64,000 nucleotides of DNA, from assembly GCF_000803215.1 (NCBI RefSeq), contig NZ_JSXC01000004.1:1-64000 (forward strand). The letters are read 5' to 3'. This document shows, piece after piece, positions 47,127 to 55,923 of the stretch (the first letter of the stretch is position 1; the number at the start of each line of letters is the position of its first letter). The translations under genes and the position numbers were made by a program. Source of the DNA: Pectobacterium fontis (GTDB taxonomy: Bacteria > Pseudomonadota > Gammaproteobacteria > Enterobacterales > Enterobacteriaceae). The notes under the pieces are model-generated. The model had not been told where the DNA came from. It ran no database searches and saw only the letters and a program-made list of their open reading frames with translations.

Positions 47127-47900
47127 CTACTGCTGCAATACCTCTGCGGCTGGAGCCACGACGCTGCCGCAGGCTTCAATCTCACTGCGTACCATCTGCG
47201 CCAGCGCCAATGAACCCGGTGTGTCACTGTGAATCAAAATCGAGCGGGCGCGCACCGCCAGATGATGCCCTTCAATGGTGGTCACGGTGCCTTCCTGCAA
47301 AAACTGGCGAACGCGCCCGCGAACAGCCCCCTCTTCTTGAATCACTGCACCCGGCTTGCCGCGTGGCACCAAACGCCCGGTGGCATCGTAGGCCCGATCG
47401 GCGAGAAACAACGTTAGCCCTGCTAAACCAACACTTTTCGCCGCCTGCTCAATAATGGTGTCCGGCTGGGAAAAAATAATCAGTGCCGGATCAAGGCGAT
47501 GAATCGCCAGCATCACCTGACGCGCCAGCGCCACATCGCGGTTGATCATATTGCCCATTGCCGCGTGAAAACTCACATGCGATACCACCGTCCCTTCACA
47601 TTTTGCAATCGCCTGTAACGCGCCAATCTGGTACATCACCTGCTGGCAGATCTCATCGGGGGTAAAGGCCATCTCTTTGCGCCCAAATCCGAGCCTGTCC
47701 GGTAGCCCCGGATGCGCACCAATCCCCACACCCCGGCGCTTCGCCAGACGCACCATTTGCGTCATGATCGCCGGATCCCCCGCATGAAAACCGCAGGCAA
47801 TATTGGCCGACGAGACAACCTGCATCAGGGCTTCATCGTCACAGAGCTGATACACGCCAAAACCCTCTCCCATATCGGAGTTCACATCTATTTTCATCAT
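47127..47900 (-). CDS. pxpA: 5-oxoprolinase subunit A (LamB/YcsF family)
   Basis: A 257-residue LamB/YcsF-family protein. The N-terminal KIDVNSDMGEGFGVY, NIACGFHAGDPAIM, IGAHPGLPDRLGFGR and EGTVVSHVSFHAAMGNMINRD are diagnostic and carry the polar residues of the metal-like pocket. PxpA with PxpB and PxpC forms the ATP-dependent prokaryotic 5-oxoprolinase, which opens 5-oxo-L-proline (pyroglutamate) to glutamate. It is the last gene of the operon after pxpB and pxpC, 6 bp after pxpC. Confidence 0.92.
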   Translation of the reverse strand: MMKIDVNSDMGEGFGVYQLCDDEALMQVVSSANIACGFHAGDPAIMTQMVRLAKRRGVGIGAHPGLPDRLGFGRKEMAFTPDEICQQVMYQIGALQAIAKCEGTVVSHVSFHAAMGNMINRDVALARQVMLAIHRLDPALIIFSQPDTIIEQAAKSVGLAGLTLFLADRAYDATGRLVPRGKPGAVIQEEGAVRGRVRQFLQEGTVTTIEGHHLAVRARSILIHSDTPGSLALAQMVRSEIEACGSVVAPAAEVLQQ

Positions 47901-47906
47901 CGGTCA

Positions 47907-48890
47907 TTACCCATTCACGTTAATAAGTGAACGCGAAAAATCGCGCAACCGTGCCAGCCAGCGTTCGGTCGCCTGCCGCGCAACGATAGCCTGTTTCGCA
48001 TCGCTCTGGATTAACTGAATCGACTGCCCGGCCTGTAGCTGACCCAGCCGCCAAAGATCTTCTTCAATCACGCAGGCAATTTTGGGATAGCCCCCTGCGG
48101 TATTCGCATCGCTTAATTGAATGATCGGCTCTCCTGCTGGCGGCACCTGTACAATGCCTGGGATCAGCCCGTATGAACGCATCTCAATCGTGCTGGAGGG
48201 GAAAATCGGCTCACCGGAAAGACGGTAGCCAGTGCGATTACTTTGACGAGATATCTGCCACGGCTGCTGCCAGAAACGCGCATGATCCGCCGCGAACAGC
48301 GCATACTCACCAGAGGGCATCGCCCGTACTGGCACAACGCCATTCACCGGCGCGGCAAACACCTCACGCAGCGCCAGTTCCGGCGGCTCAATGCCTATGC
48401 CGCCTTCCGGCAACGGCTTGCTCGTTATCCGGCCGAGAGGCAGTCGATCTCCGGCCTCCAGCGGGCGACCGTCAATGCCACCAAACCCGCCACGCAGCGC
48501 GGTACTGCGCGAGCCTAACACCTCCGGCACATCAATGCCGCCTGCCACACAGAGATACCCCCGCGTACCGGAACGGGGATAGCGCAACTCCAGCACCTGG
48601 CCTTTTTTCACCTGACAGCCCCACCAGGGCGGCAGATCGCGATCATCCAGCCGTGCCCGACAATCCGCTCCGGTCAATGCAATGGTTGTCGTTTCATGAA
48701 AGCGCACGCGAAACGGAAACATTTGCACTTCAATTGCCGCAGCGTTGTCATTATTTCCCAGCAGCGCATTCCCAGCCCGCAAAGCCAGCGGATCCATGGC
48801 ACCACTGACCGATACCCCAAGGTGGCGGAAACTCAAACGCCCCAAATCCTGTACCGTGTTTAGCGCACCCGTGCGTTCGATTTCGATCAC
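47907..48890 (-). CDS. pxpC: 5-oxoprolinase subunit C (KipA/AHS2, carboxyltransferase-like)
   Basis: A 327-residue AHS2/KipA-type protein, homologous to one of the carboxyltransferase domains of urea carboxylase. IERTGALNTVQDLGRLSFRHLGVSVSGAMDPLA is the typical N-terminus. RSGTRGYLCVAGGIDVPEVLGSRST and QLSDANTAGGYPKIACVIEEDLW are the later family blocks. Its ATG overlaps the pxpB stop by 4 bp. With PxpB it is thought to activate the lactam carbonyl with ATP before PxpA completes hydrolysis. Confidence 0.93.
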   Translation of the reverse strand: MIEIERTGALNTVQDLGRLSFRHLGVSVSGAMDPLALRAGNALLGNNDNAAAIEVQMFPFRVRFHETTTIALTGADCRARLDDRDLPPWWGCQVKKGQVLELRYPRSGTRGYLCVAGGIDVPEVLGSRSTALRGGFGGIDGRPLEAGDRLPLGRITSKPLPEGGIGIEPPELALREVFAAPVNGVVPVRAMPSGEYALFAADHARFWQQPWQISRQSNRTGYRLSGEPIFPSSTIEMRSYGLIPGIVQVPPAGEPIIQLSDANTAGGYPKIACVIEEDLWRLGQLQAGQSIQLIQSDAKQAIVARQATERWLARLRDFSRSLINVNG

Positions 48891-49576
48891 AGTTCGATCC
48901 TTTCGGGTAAAAAACGGATGTTATCGCCGGGAGCCATCAGCGCGGGGGGAGTCGCATGCGGATCAAACACCTCCAGTTCGGCATAACCAATCGCATTCCA
49001 GCCATTTGGCCCGGTTAGGACCGACACGCCCGTCTGCGCTCCACCAATGGTCACGGTTCCTTTGAGCATATTGAGTGACGGCACCTTTTTACGCGGCGTC
49101 GCCAGCAGAGGATCCAGACCATGCAGATAACCAAACCCCGGCGCACTGCCCACCGCCACAACCGTGTACTGTCCCTGATAATGGCGGCGGATCACCTCTT
49201 TTTCCGTAAAACCGGTGTGGCGGCATACCGCGTCAAGATCGCTGGCCAACTCGCCACCGTAGTGCACCGGAATCTCAATCAACGTTCCCTGTGGCTGCAC
49301 TTCCCGCGCTTCTCGCCAGTATTCGCGTAGCCGCTGCGGGAATGCGTCTGCTTCTTCTGGCGTCTGCTTGAGCAACACCAGTAAATTGGTGACGCCGGGG
49401 ATCAGCGCGTCGACGTCATCACACTGTGAGAGGATTTGCTCCAGAGACCAGATACGCCGTTGAGTCGCCAGACTAAATTCCCCCGTTGCTTCCACCAGCC
49501 AGGCACGGCTCCCCATGGTTGAGAGCGTGATATCCGCCCCTAAAGAAACCGACGCGTGTTGCTCTAACCAGGCCAT
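48887..49576 (-). CDS. pxpB: 5-oxoprolinase subunit B (KipI/AHS1)
   Basis: A 229-residue AHS1/KipI-type cyclophilin-like-fold protein. Typical blocks are EIPVHYGGELASDLDAVCRHTGFTEKEVIRRH, YTVVAVGSAPGFGYLHGLDPLL and KGTVTIGGAQTGVSVLTGPNGWNAIG. It starts 3 bases from the binding-protein stop and overlaps pxpC by 4 bp, so the four genes 50415-47127 form a tight operon. AHS1 is also a domain of urea carboxylase and allophanate-linked proteins. Confidence 0.93.
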   Translation of the reverse strand: MAWLEQHASVSLGADITLSTMGSRAWLVEATGEFSLATQRRIWSLEQILSQCDDVDALIPGVTNLLVLLKQTPEEADAFPQRLREYWREAREVQPQGTLIEIPVHYGGELASDLDAVCRHTGFTEKEVIRRHYQGQYTVVAVGSAPGFGYLHGLDPLLATPRKKVPSLNMLKGTVTIGGAQTGVSVLTGPNGWNAIGYAELEVFDPHATPPALMAPGDNIRFLPERIEL

Positions 49577-49578
49577 AA

Positions 49579-50415
49579 TTATTCCAGCGGTTCAAATTTC
49601 AGGTTCGACAATGGCTGTACGCGCTCCTCTCGCACCATCTTGTACTCGGTATTTGGCCCAATCCAGGTATCCCAGATGTTGTCGATGGTGCCATCGCTAT
49701 CCATGGTTTTCAGGCTGGTATTAACCGCATTAAGCAGCGCAGGTTCGTCACGCTTCATGCCCACACCAATCGGCTCCAGCGCCATCGGCTCTTTGATCAT
49801 CGCAAGCTCGATGCCGTCTTTTTTCGCCTGAGAGATCATCTTGATGCCGGTCATGGTGTTGGTCACAAAACCCACCACTTTGTTTTGTTCCAGCGCGAGG
49901 AAAGCGGATGCCGAATCCTGGAAGGTCACCGCATTGCCGCCTTTAATATGAATCGACTGCTCAGACGTGGTGCCTTTGGTCGCGCTGATGCGCTTGCCTT
50001 TAAAATCGGCGAGCGTTTTATCCGCATTATCTTTTTTCACCACCAGCATCTCTTTGGCGACATAGTACGGGTCGCTGAACTGGATCTGATTGCCGCGTGT
50101 TTTGGTGTAAGCGAGGTTAGCGATCAACACATCGGCACGACCCGTTGCAATCACCGCAATCCGCGCCTCGACGGAAGTGGGAACCAGGGTTAATTTCAGC
50201 CCCATTTTCTGCGCCAGCGCGGTACACAGGTCCACATCCATGCCCACCAGTTGGCGCGTTTTCGCATCCGGTGATGAGAACGGCGGCACGTCGGAATAGA
50301 CTGCACATTTCAGATCGCCACGCGCAGTGATATCCGAGAGCAGATCCGCATTGGCTCCAATACTGGTCAGTAAAAGTGGCAATACCAGAGCAGAAGATAA
50401 TTTTTTTACTGTCAT
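49579..50415 (-). CDS. Periplasmic polar amino-acid binding protein (SBP family 3)
   Basis: A 278-residue family-3 solute-binding protein. The signal peptide is MTVKKLSSALVLPLLLTSIGANA with cleavage before DLLSDI. The mature part begins LKCAVYSDVPPFSSPDAKTRQLVGMDVDLCTAL, the classic amino-acid binding-protein start; LIANLAYTKTRGNQIQFSDPYY contains the Arg and Asp residues that hold the amino-acid backbone. It is directly cotranscribed with pxpB, so its ligand may be 5-oxoproline, glutamate or a related cyclic amide. It lacks permeases next to it and probably uses those at 41567-43038. Confidence 0.9.
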   Translation of the reverse strand: MTVKKLSSALVLPLLLTSIGANADLLSDITARGDLKCAVYSDVPPFSSPDAKTRQLVGMDVDLCTALAQKMGLKLTLVPTSVEARIAVIATGRADVLIANLAYTKTRGNQIQFSDPYYVAKEMLVVKKDNADKTLADFKGKRISATKGTTSEQSIHIKGGNAVTFQDSASAFLALEQNKVVGFVTNTMTGIKMISQAKKDGIELAMIKEPMALEPIGVGMKRDEPALLNAVNTSLKTMDSDGTIDNIWDTWIGPNTEYKMVREERVQPLSNLKFEPLE

Positions 50416-50709
50416 GATGTTTTCCCCAAAGTGTTAACTCGTTGAATACACGCCTTTGTATTGCCAGATTTCATGCGGTATGGCAGACCGTACACATTGG
50501 AATATACGGGCTTTATTTTCGACGGTATAAGAGGGAAACCCTGTCGCGAGATACACAATTTATATGACAGATAGCACGCGCCAATACACCGTCACAGGAA
50601 TAAGAAAAGGTTATTCAGACAGAGGAAAATTATCTTATCAGCGTACTTTCCGCGCGTTCTAAGGTGGAGTTTCATCACACCTGTATGTCGTAAAATCAAA
50701 GGTAAGATA

Positions 50710-51627
50710 ATGAATGCCAAACTCGGGATGCTGCTGAAGATAATGTCGGCGCTGTGCGCAACATTAATGCTTGCCTGCGTCAAAGGGCTGAACGGCGCCA
50801 TCCCCACCGGAGAAGTGATTTTTTTCCGTTCCTTCGTCGCGTTATTTCCCCTGCTGCTATGGTTAAAGCTACAGGGCAACGTAATGAAAAGCATCAAAAC
50901 CCGAAATATTTTCGGCCATGTGATTCGCGGTTTTTCCGGCACCGGTGGTATGTATTTCAACTATCTGGCGCTGGTTTATATTTCGCTGGCCGATGCCACC
51001 GCGATCAGCTATGCCGCTCCGCTATTTACCGTGTTGATGGCAGCACTGCTGCTGAAAGAAAACGTCCGTTTTTCCCGCTGGCTGGCAGTGGTTGTCGGCT
51101 TTAGCGGCATCGTCATTATGCTGTCATCAAACCTGACGCTGGGCCACGCGTTACGCACATCGGGGCTAACGCTTGACGGCACGGCCTTAGGAGCCGTGTT
51201 TGCACTGCTGGCGGCGCTCTGTGCTGCAACGTCCAATGTGCAAATCCGCTTTCTAAACGGCATCGAGACACCCGGTGCTATCGTCTTCTATTTTTCGCTG
51301 ATGACCACCTTGATTGGCCTGTCCACGGCGCTACTTGGCTGGGTGCGCCCAACGGGCTGGCAGTGGGCGTTGCTGATTGGCTGTGGTTTCTTTGGCGGTG
51401 TGGCGCAAATTCTGGTCACGCTCAGCCTGCGCTATGCCGATGCCTCGCTGCTCGCGCCGTTTGATTACACTACGCTGGTGTGGTCGATGGTGATTGGCTA
51501 TCTGTTTCTCGACAGCCTGCCGGGCGATGCCACGCTGATTGGCGCTGCTATCGTAGCCATCTCTGGGATCTTCACCATCTGGTGCGATCAGCGCCAACGT
51601 AAAGGGCAAATCATGCGTTCATCATAA
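50710..51627 (+). CDS. DMT-superfamily (EamA) transporter
   Basis: A 305-residue drug/metabolite transporter with ten predicted helices in two EamA halves (about 1-140 and 150-300). Family marks are GEVIFFRSFVALFPL in helix 2 and ADATAISYAAPLFTVLMAALLLKENV before the mid loop. Such proteins often export amino acids or related metabolites. AAAGGTAAGATA precedes the ATG. It is divergent from the binding protein-pxp operon (gap 50416-50709, no gene seen) and convergent with accC, so it may relieve excess product. Confidence 0.88.
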   Translation: MNAKLGMLLKIMSALCATLMLACVKGLNGAIPTGEVIFFRSFVALFPLLLWLKLQGNVMKSIKTRNIFGHVIRGFSGTGGMYFNYLALVYISLADATAISYAAPLFTVLMAALLLKENVRFSRWLAVVVGFSGIVIMLSSNLTLGHALRTSGLTLDGTALGAVFALLAALCAATSNVQIRFLNGIETPGAIVFYFSLMTTLIGLSTALLGWVRPTGWQWALLIGCGFFGGVAQILVTLSLRYADASLLAPFDYTTLVWSMVIGYLFLDSLPGDATLIGAAIVAISGIFTIWCDQRQRKGQIMRSS

Positions 51628-51643
51628 CGTTACGGAGTTTGGT

Positions 51644-51698
51644 ACCCCCCGGTATCTCGATTAAACGATCGACATTAGATACCGGAGGGGGAATTTTT
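51644..51698. repeat. Short palindromic repeat/terminator related to the 88-bp element
   Basis: ACCCCCCGGTATCT (51644-51657) faces AGATACCGGAGGGGG (51677-51691), followed by TTTTT on the plus strand. In reverse orientation its CGATCGTTTAA and ATCGAGATACCGGGGG segments match the left end of the 88-bp repeat at 36291-36318, so it is a truncated family member. It lies between convergent DMT-transporter and accC genes and can terminate the former. Confidence 0.7.
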
Positions 51699-51708
51699 CA
51701 GGCAGGGA

Positions 51709-53058
51709 TTACTTCTCGTGTAGACCGAGTTTCTTTTCCAGATAGTGGATGTTGGTGCCGCCCTGTTGGAATTTCTCGTCGTTCATGATGCGTATTTGCA
51801 AACCCACGTTGGTTTTGATGCCATCAATGATCAGTTCCTGCAATGCATTGTTGATACGTGCCATCGCCACATCACGGTTCTCGCCAAAGCAAATCAGCTT
51901 GCCGATCATTGAGTCATAGTATGGCGGTACAGTGTAACCAGCGTAAATATGTGATTCCCAGCGCACGCCAAAACCGCCCGGCGCATGGAAACGGGTGATT
52001 TTACCCGGGCTAGGCAAAAAGGTGTGCGGGTCTTCGGCGTTGATACGGCACTCCACCGCATGGCCTTTCACCACCACGTCCTCCTGTTTGATCGACAGCG
52101 GCTGACCAGCAGCGATACGCAACTGTGCTTTGATCAAGTCTACGCCCGTGATCATTTCGGTAACCGGGTGTTCCACCTGAATACGGGTGTTCATTTCGAT
52201 GAAATAGAACTCGCCATTTTCGAACAGGAACTCAAAGGTCCCTGCGCCACGGTAGCCGATATCGACACAAGCTTTGGCACAACGCTCACCGATGTCGCGA
52301 CGCAGTTCCGGCGTAATGCCGGGCGCTGGCGCTTCTTCGACCACTTTCTGGTGGCGGCGCTGCATGGAACAGTCACGCTCGGCAAGATAGATGGCATTAC
52401 CCAGGCCGTCTGACAGTACCTGAATCTCGATATGACGCGGATTCTCCAGGTATTTCTCCATGTACACCATGTCATTGTTGAACGCCGCTTTGGCTTCAGC
52501 TTTGGTCATGGCAATGGACTGCGCCAGCTCCGCATCACTGCGAACCACGCGCATACCGCGACCGCCGCCGCCACCGGACGCCTTGATGATCACCGGGTAG
52601 CCGATGCGTTTGGCATGCGCACGGTTAACGTCCATGTCATCACCCAGCGGGCCGTCGGAACCCGGAACAGTCGGTACGCCCGCTTTCTTCATCGCGGTAA
52701 TCGCAGACACTTTATCGCCCATCAGGCGGATGGTGTCGGCTTTCGGGCCGATGAAAACAAAGCCGGACTCTTCAACCTGCTCGGCAAAGCTGGCGTTCTC
52801 GGAGAGGAAACCATAGCCAGGATGAATAGCCTCCGCACCGGTAATCTCAGCGGCGCTGATGATGGCAGGAATATTCAGATAACTGTTTACGGACGGTGCC
52901 GCGCCAATACAGACCGTTTCATCGGCCAGGAGGACGTGTTTTAAATCGCGATCCGCCGTGGAGTGTACCGCGACGGTCTTGATGCCCAGTTCTTTACAGG
53001 CACGAAGAATACGCAGAGCAATTTCGCCGCGGTTGGCGATGACAATTTTATCCAACAT
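51709..53058 (-). CDS. accC: Biotin carboxylase AccC
   Basis: An ATP-grasp biotin carboxylase of 449 residues, equal to E. coli AccC and very similar in sequence. [14 protein letters not shown], the glycine loop [33 protein letters not shown] and [13 protein letters not shown] carry ATP, Mg and biotin residues. The ATG at 53058 ([14 protein letters not shown]) is the family start; a frame back to 53097 overlaps accB. In E. coli the pair lies by aroQ, panF and prmA; none of those is here, so this may be a second copy serving the neighbouring cluster. It could also be the only, relocated copy. Confidence 0.93.
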   Translation of the reverse strand: MLDKIVIANRGEIALRILRACKELGIKTVAVHSTADRDLKHVLLADETVCIGAAPSVNSYLNIPAIISAAEITGAEAIHPGYGFLSENASFAEQVEESGFVFIGPKADTIRLMGDKVSAITAMKKAGVPTVPGSDGPLGDDMDVNRAHAKRIGYPVIIKASGGGGGRGMRVVRSDAELAQSIAMTKAEAKAAFNNDMVYMEKYLENPRHIEIQVLSDGLGNAIYLAERDCSMQRRHQKVVEEAPAPGITPELRRDIGERCAKACVDIGYRGAGTFEFLFENGEFYFIEMNTRIQVEHPVTEMITGVDLIKAQLRIAAGQPLSIKQEDVVVKGHAVECRINAEDPHTFLPSPGKITRFHAPGGFGVRWESHIYAGYTVPPYYDSMIGKLICFGENRDVAMARINNALQELIIDGIKTNVGLQIRIMNDEKFQQGGTNIHYLEKKLGLHEK

Positions 53059-53068
53059 GTGCGCCTCG

Positions 53069-53524
53069 TTATTCGATGATGACCAGCGGCTCGTCAAACT
53101 CTACCGGCTGGCCGCTTTCGAGCAGAATGGCTTTCACCACGCCCGCTTTGTCGGCTTCAATCTGGTTCATCATTTTCATGGCTTCAACGATGCACAGAGT
53201 ATCGCCAACGTTGACGTTCTGACCGATTTCACAGAACGCCTTCGCATCCGGGCTCGGGGTACGGTAGAAGGTTCCAACCATCGGGGAGCGCACAACGTGC
53301 CCCTTGATGGATGCAGTGGCTGGCTCTACTGCCACTGCGGCGGGTGCGATCGCGTTTGGCGGTGTCGATGGCGGCATAGCGGGCAACATATAGGCTTGTT
53401 GCACCGAAGGAACAGCGGCCTCGCGGCTAATACGTACCGACTCTTCGCCCTCAGAAATTTCCAGTTCGGAGATACCTGACGCGGCGACCAGTTCGATCAG
53501 CTTTTTGATTTTATCAATATCCAT
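53069..53524 (-). CDS. accB: Biotin carboxyl carrier protein AccB
   Basis: A 151-residue BCCP. The N-terminal dimerisation part is [20 protein letters not shown], followed by a Pro/Ala linker and the biotinyl domain. The thumb [18 protein letters not shown] is at about 80-97 and the biotin site EAMKM has Lys117. It is cotranscribed with accC 10 bp downstream. The linker and several core positions ([19 protein letters not shown]) differ from the E. coli protein, consistent with a paralog. An ERIC remnant lies in its upstream region. It appears functional, in contrast to the AccB-like protein at 43937. Confidence 0.93.
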   Translation of the reverse strand: MDIDKIKKLIELVAASGISELEISEGEESVRISREAAVPSVQQAYMLPAMPPSTPPNAIAPAAVAVEPATASIKGHVVRSPMVGTFYRTPSPDAKAFCEIGQNVNVGDTLCIVEAMKMMNQIEADKAGVVKAILLESGQPVEFDEPLVIIE

Positions 53525-53615
53525 AGGGGTCTCTGGGGTTCTGTACTGAAACTAAACCGATTTACACGCCGCTAACGACGGCCTTTCAGGACGAGGCTCC
53601 GCGATAAACCGCGTA

Positions 53616-53653
53616 TTGCCAACGCACAAGCAGCTTGAAGTATGACGGCTATA
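53616..53653. repeat. Remnant of an ERIC element upstream of accB
   Basis: GCCAACGCACAAGCAGCTTG followed by AAGTATGACGGCTATA closely matches one end of the enterobacterial ERIC/IRU consensus as I remember it (GCCAACGCACNNGCAACTTG then AAGTATGACGGGTATA). Only about 38 bases are recognisable; the central part and other end are missing. Confidence 0.6.
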
Positions 53654-53727
53654 AAAGAGGTTATATCAAAGCACAATGATAAACGGGACATACATAGTTC
53701 AGGTGGGGGCATAACGAAATACGAAGG

Positions 53728-53754
53728 TTCCCACAGCACCAGATGCTGTGGGAA
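53728..53754 (-). terminator. Hairpin downstream of the alcohol dehydrogenase
   Basis: TTCCCACAGCA (53728-53738) pairs perfectly with TGCTGTGGGAA (53744-53754), loop CCAGA, 10 bp past the stop. T content after the stem is low in both directions, so efficiency is uncertain. Confidence 0.6.
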
Positions 53755-53763
53755 AAGTGCCTA

Positions 53764-54813
53764 TCAGGCACTCAGCGTGGCGTTATCAATGACGAAACGG
53801 TATTTCACATCGCCTTTGAGCATCCGCTCATAGGCTTCATTGATTTCATCGGCGCGAATCAACTCAATATCAGAAACAATCCCGTGTTCGGCACAGAAAT
53901 CCAGCATTTCCTGCGTTTCAGGAATGCCGCCAATCATCGATCCCGCCACGGTACGGCGTTTCATGATCAGGTTGAACACGTTGGGAGAAGGATGCGGTGA
54001 TGCAGGCGCACCAACCAGCGTGAGCGCGCCATCTCGCTTCAGCAGCACTAAAAATGCATCCAGATCGTGCGGCGCAGCCACGGTGTTAAGGATTAAATCA
54101 AAACTGCCCGCATGTGCCGCCATTTCTTCTGCGTTGCGGGAAACAACCACGTCGTTCGCTCCCAGCGCTTTCGCGTCTGCACGCTTAGATTCAGACGTGG
54201 TGAATGCAACAACATGGGCACCCATCGCATGCGCCAGTTTGATCCCCATATGACCCAGCCCGCCGATGCCGACCACGCCGACCTTCTTGCCCGACCCCGC
54301 ATTCCAGTGCCGTAGCGGTGAATAGGTGGTAATGCCCGCACACAGCAGCGGCGCAACGGCAGCCAACTCCGCCTCCGGGTGACGAACACGCAGCACATAG
54401 CGCTCATGCACGACGATGTGCTGAGAGTAGCCGCCGAGCGTCCAGCCGGGTTCATCTGCCGTCGGGCCGTTATAAGTGCCGACCATGCCATCACAGTAGT
54501 TTTCTAAGCCGTCATCGCACTCTTCGCAGTGCCGACAACTGTCTACAATGCAGCCGATACCCACCAGATCGCCCGTTTTAAAGGTGGAGACATGCGCCCC
54601 TACCGCTGATACCCGTCCGACAATTTCATGACCGGGTACGCAGGGAAACTGTGTGCCTGCCCATTCAGCACGCACCTGATGCAGATCTGAGTGACAGATA
54701 CCGCAGTAGGCAATCTCAATCTGGACATCGTGGGCACCCGGCGCACGCCGGACGATCTGCAACGGTTCAAGCGGTTTATCGCCCGCGTGGGCACCATAGG
54801 CGTGTACAAGCAT
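53764..54813 (-). CDS. Zinc-dependent alcohol dehydrogenase (YahK-like)
   Basis: An MDR-superfamily NADP alcohol/aldehyde reductase of 349 residues, the same length as E. coli YahK and collinear with it. The catalytic zinc site is CGICHSDLHQ with Cys and GHEIVGRV with His-Glu. The structural zinc site is CIVDSCRHCEECDDGLENYC. VGIGGLGHMGIKLAHAMGAHVVAFTTSESKR is the NADP fold with a Ser-Glu-Ser-Lys-Arg tail favouring NADP. It likely reduces broad aldehydes, possibly cinnamyl-type aromatics relevant to plants. It is monocistronic, with a 291-base gap upstream without a gene. Confidence 0.9.
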   Translation of the reverse strand: MLVHAYGAHAGDKPLEPLQIVRRAPGAHDVQIEIAYCGICHSDLHQVRAEWAGTQFPCVPGHEIVGRVSAVGAHVSTFKTGDLVGIGCIVDSCRHCEECDDGLENYCDGMVGTYNGPTADEPGWTLGGYSQHIVVHERYVLRVRHPEAELAAVAPLLCAGITTYSPLRHWNAGSGKKVGVVGIGGLGHMGIKLAHAMGAHVVAFTTSESKRADAKALGANDVVVSRNAEEMAAHAGSFDLILNTVAAPHDLDAFLVLLKRDGALTLVGAPASPHPSPNVFNLIMKRRTVAGSMIGGIPETQEMLDFCAEHGIVSDIELIRADEINEAYERMLKGDVKYRFVIDNATLSA

Positions 54814-55104
54814 GGCTATTTCCTTTTCTGTTGAGAAACCGATTCGTGGGAGAGTCGATTGTGTTGAAAATAGATGGTGTTGAAAATAGATTGAGTAAGA
54901 AACAAACTATTTTCCCTCATTCCCCCAGCAAACAGGTATAGCATTTCCCCGGTTTTCTTGCCTGATCCTCCATTTTTTCATGTACACGCTATCGCCTTCG
55001 GAAGCTCGGCTTATCACTATCGGGCAGGAGTTGGCGCACGGGCAACGGCATGCACCCTACGGGGTTATGTAGGACTGCGTATTATCTGTTGTCACCCGTT
55101 AGCC

Positions 55105-55923
55105 CTACGCCGCCATTTCGCGTTTGAACACCTCCAGCGTGTGCGCCTTGACGCGAATGAACTCAGGATCGCTCATCGCCTCCGCCCCGCGTGGACGCGC
55201 TAACGTAAATGGCACAATCTCCGACACCGTGGTGGGCCGACGCGTCAGCAGCAAGATTTCATCCGCCAGAAACACCGCATCTTCTAAATCGTGTGACACG
55301 ATGACCATCGTCACACCGGTCGCCAGTTGAACCTCTTGCAGCTTGTCGCGGATGAACAGCGTCATTTCAAAATCCAGCGCAGAGAACGGTTCATCCAGAA
55401 ACATCACCTCTGGCCCCGTCGCCAGCGCCCGCATGATACAGACCGTCTGCTGCTGCCCGCCCGATAGCTCATACGGATAACGCTGAAGATCGAAGCGAAT
55501 ATCAAACATCGCGATCAATTCATCCATCCGCGTCTGCACGTCATGCTTGCTCATTCCGCTGCGCACCAACGGGTAAGCAATATTCTTCCAGGCGCTCATC
55601 CAGGGAAACAGCGCATCACGATAGTTTTGAAACACATAGCCAATGCGAGTTTCCGCCAGCGTTTTACCGTCAAACAGGATATCGCCGCTATCGACGGGGA
55701 TCAGCCCGGCAATCATGTTCATCAGTGTCGATTTACCACAGCCGTTCGGCCCGAAAATCGACACGATCTTGCCGCGCGGCAAATCCAGATTCAGATCGGT
55801 ATACAGCGGTTGCCCCGCAAACGACTTGTTCAACCCGCGAATGGTGACGTGGGTGTTCGGTGCCGGATACGGCGGCAGCGCGGTATCCGGTTTTTCCACT
55901 TGCGCTATGCTCGGTGTCATCAT
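55105..55923 (-). CDS. ABC ATPase, nitrate/sulfonate/taurine type (SsuB/TauB/NrtD-like)
   Basis: A 272-residue ATPase: Walker A GPNGCGKST, Q-loop FQNYRDALFPWMSAWKN typical of the sulfonate/nitrate group, signature LSGGQQQ, Walker B VMFLDEPFSALD and His switch IVSHDLEDAV. A 30-residue Pro-rich N-terminal extension precedes the domain (MMTPSIAQVEKPDTALPPYP). It overlaps the permease by 4 bp and completes a three-gene operon 57719-55105. Confidence 0.92.
   Translation of the reverse strand: MMTPSIAQVEKPDTALPPYPAPNTHVTIRGLNKSFAGQPLYTDLNLDLPRGKIVSIFGPNGCGKSTLMNMIAGLIPVDSGDILFDGKTLAETRIGYVFQNYRDALFPWMSAWKNIAYPLVRSGMSKHDVQTRMDELIAMFDIRFDLQRYPYELSGGQQQTVCIMRALATGPEVMFLDEPFSALDFEMTLFIRDKLQEVQLATGVTMVIVSHDLEDAVFLADEILLLTRRPTTVSEIVPFTLARPRGAEAMSDPEFIRVKAHTLEVFKREMAA

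Noticed and set aside
50447-50480. Weak sigma54-like promoter upstream of the binding protein-pxp operon
   Set aside because: On the minus strand CTGGCAATACAAAGGC has GG and GC at the right spacing, but the -12 element reads AGGC instead of TTGC. Too weak to annotate without a mapped start.
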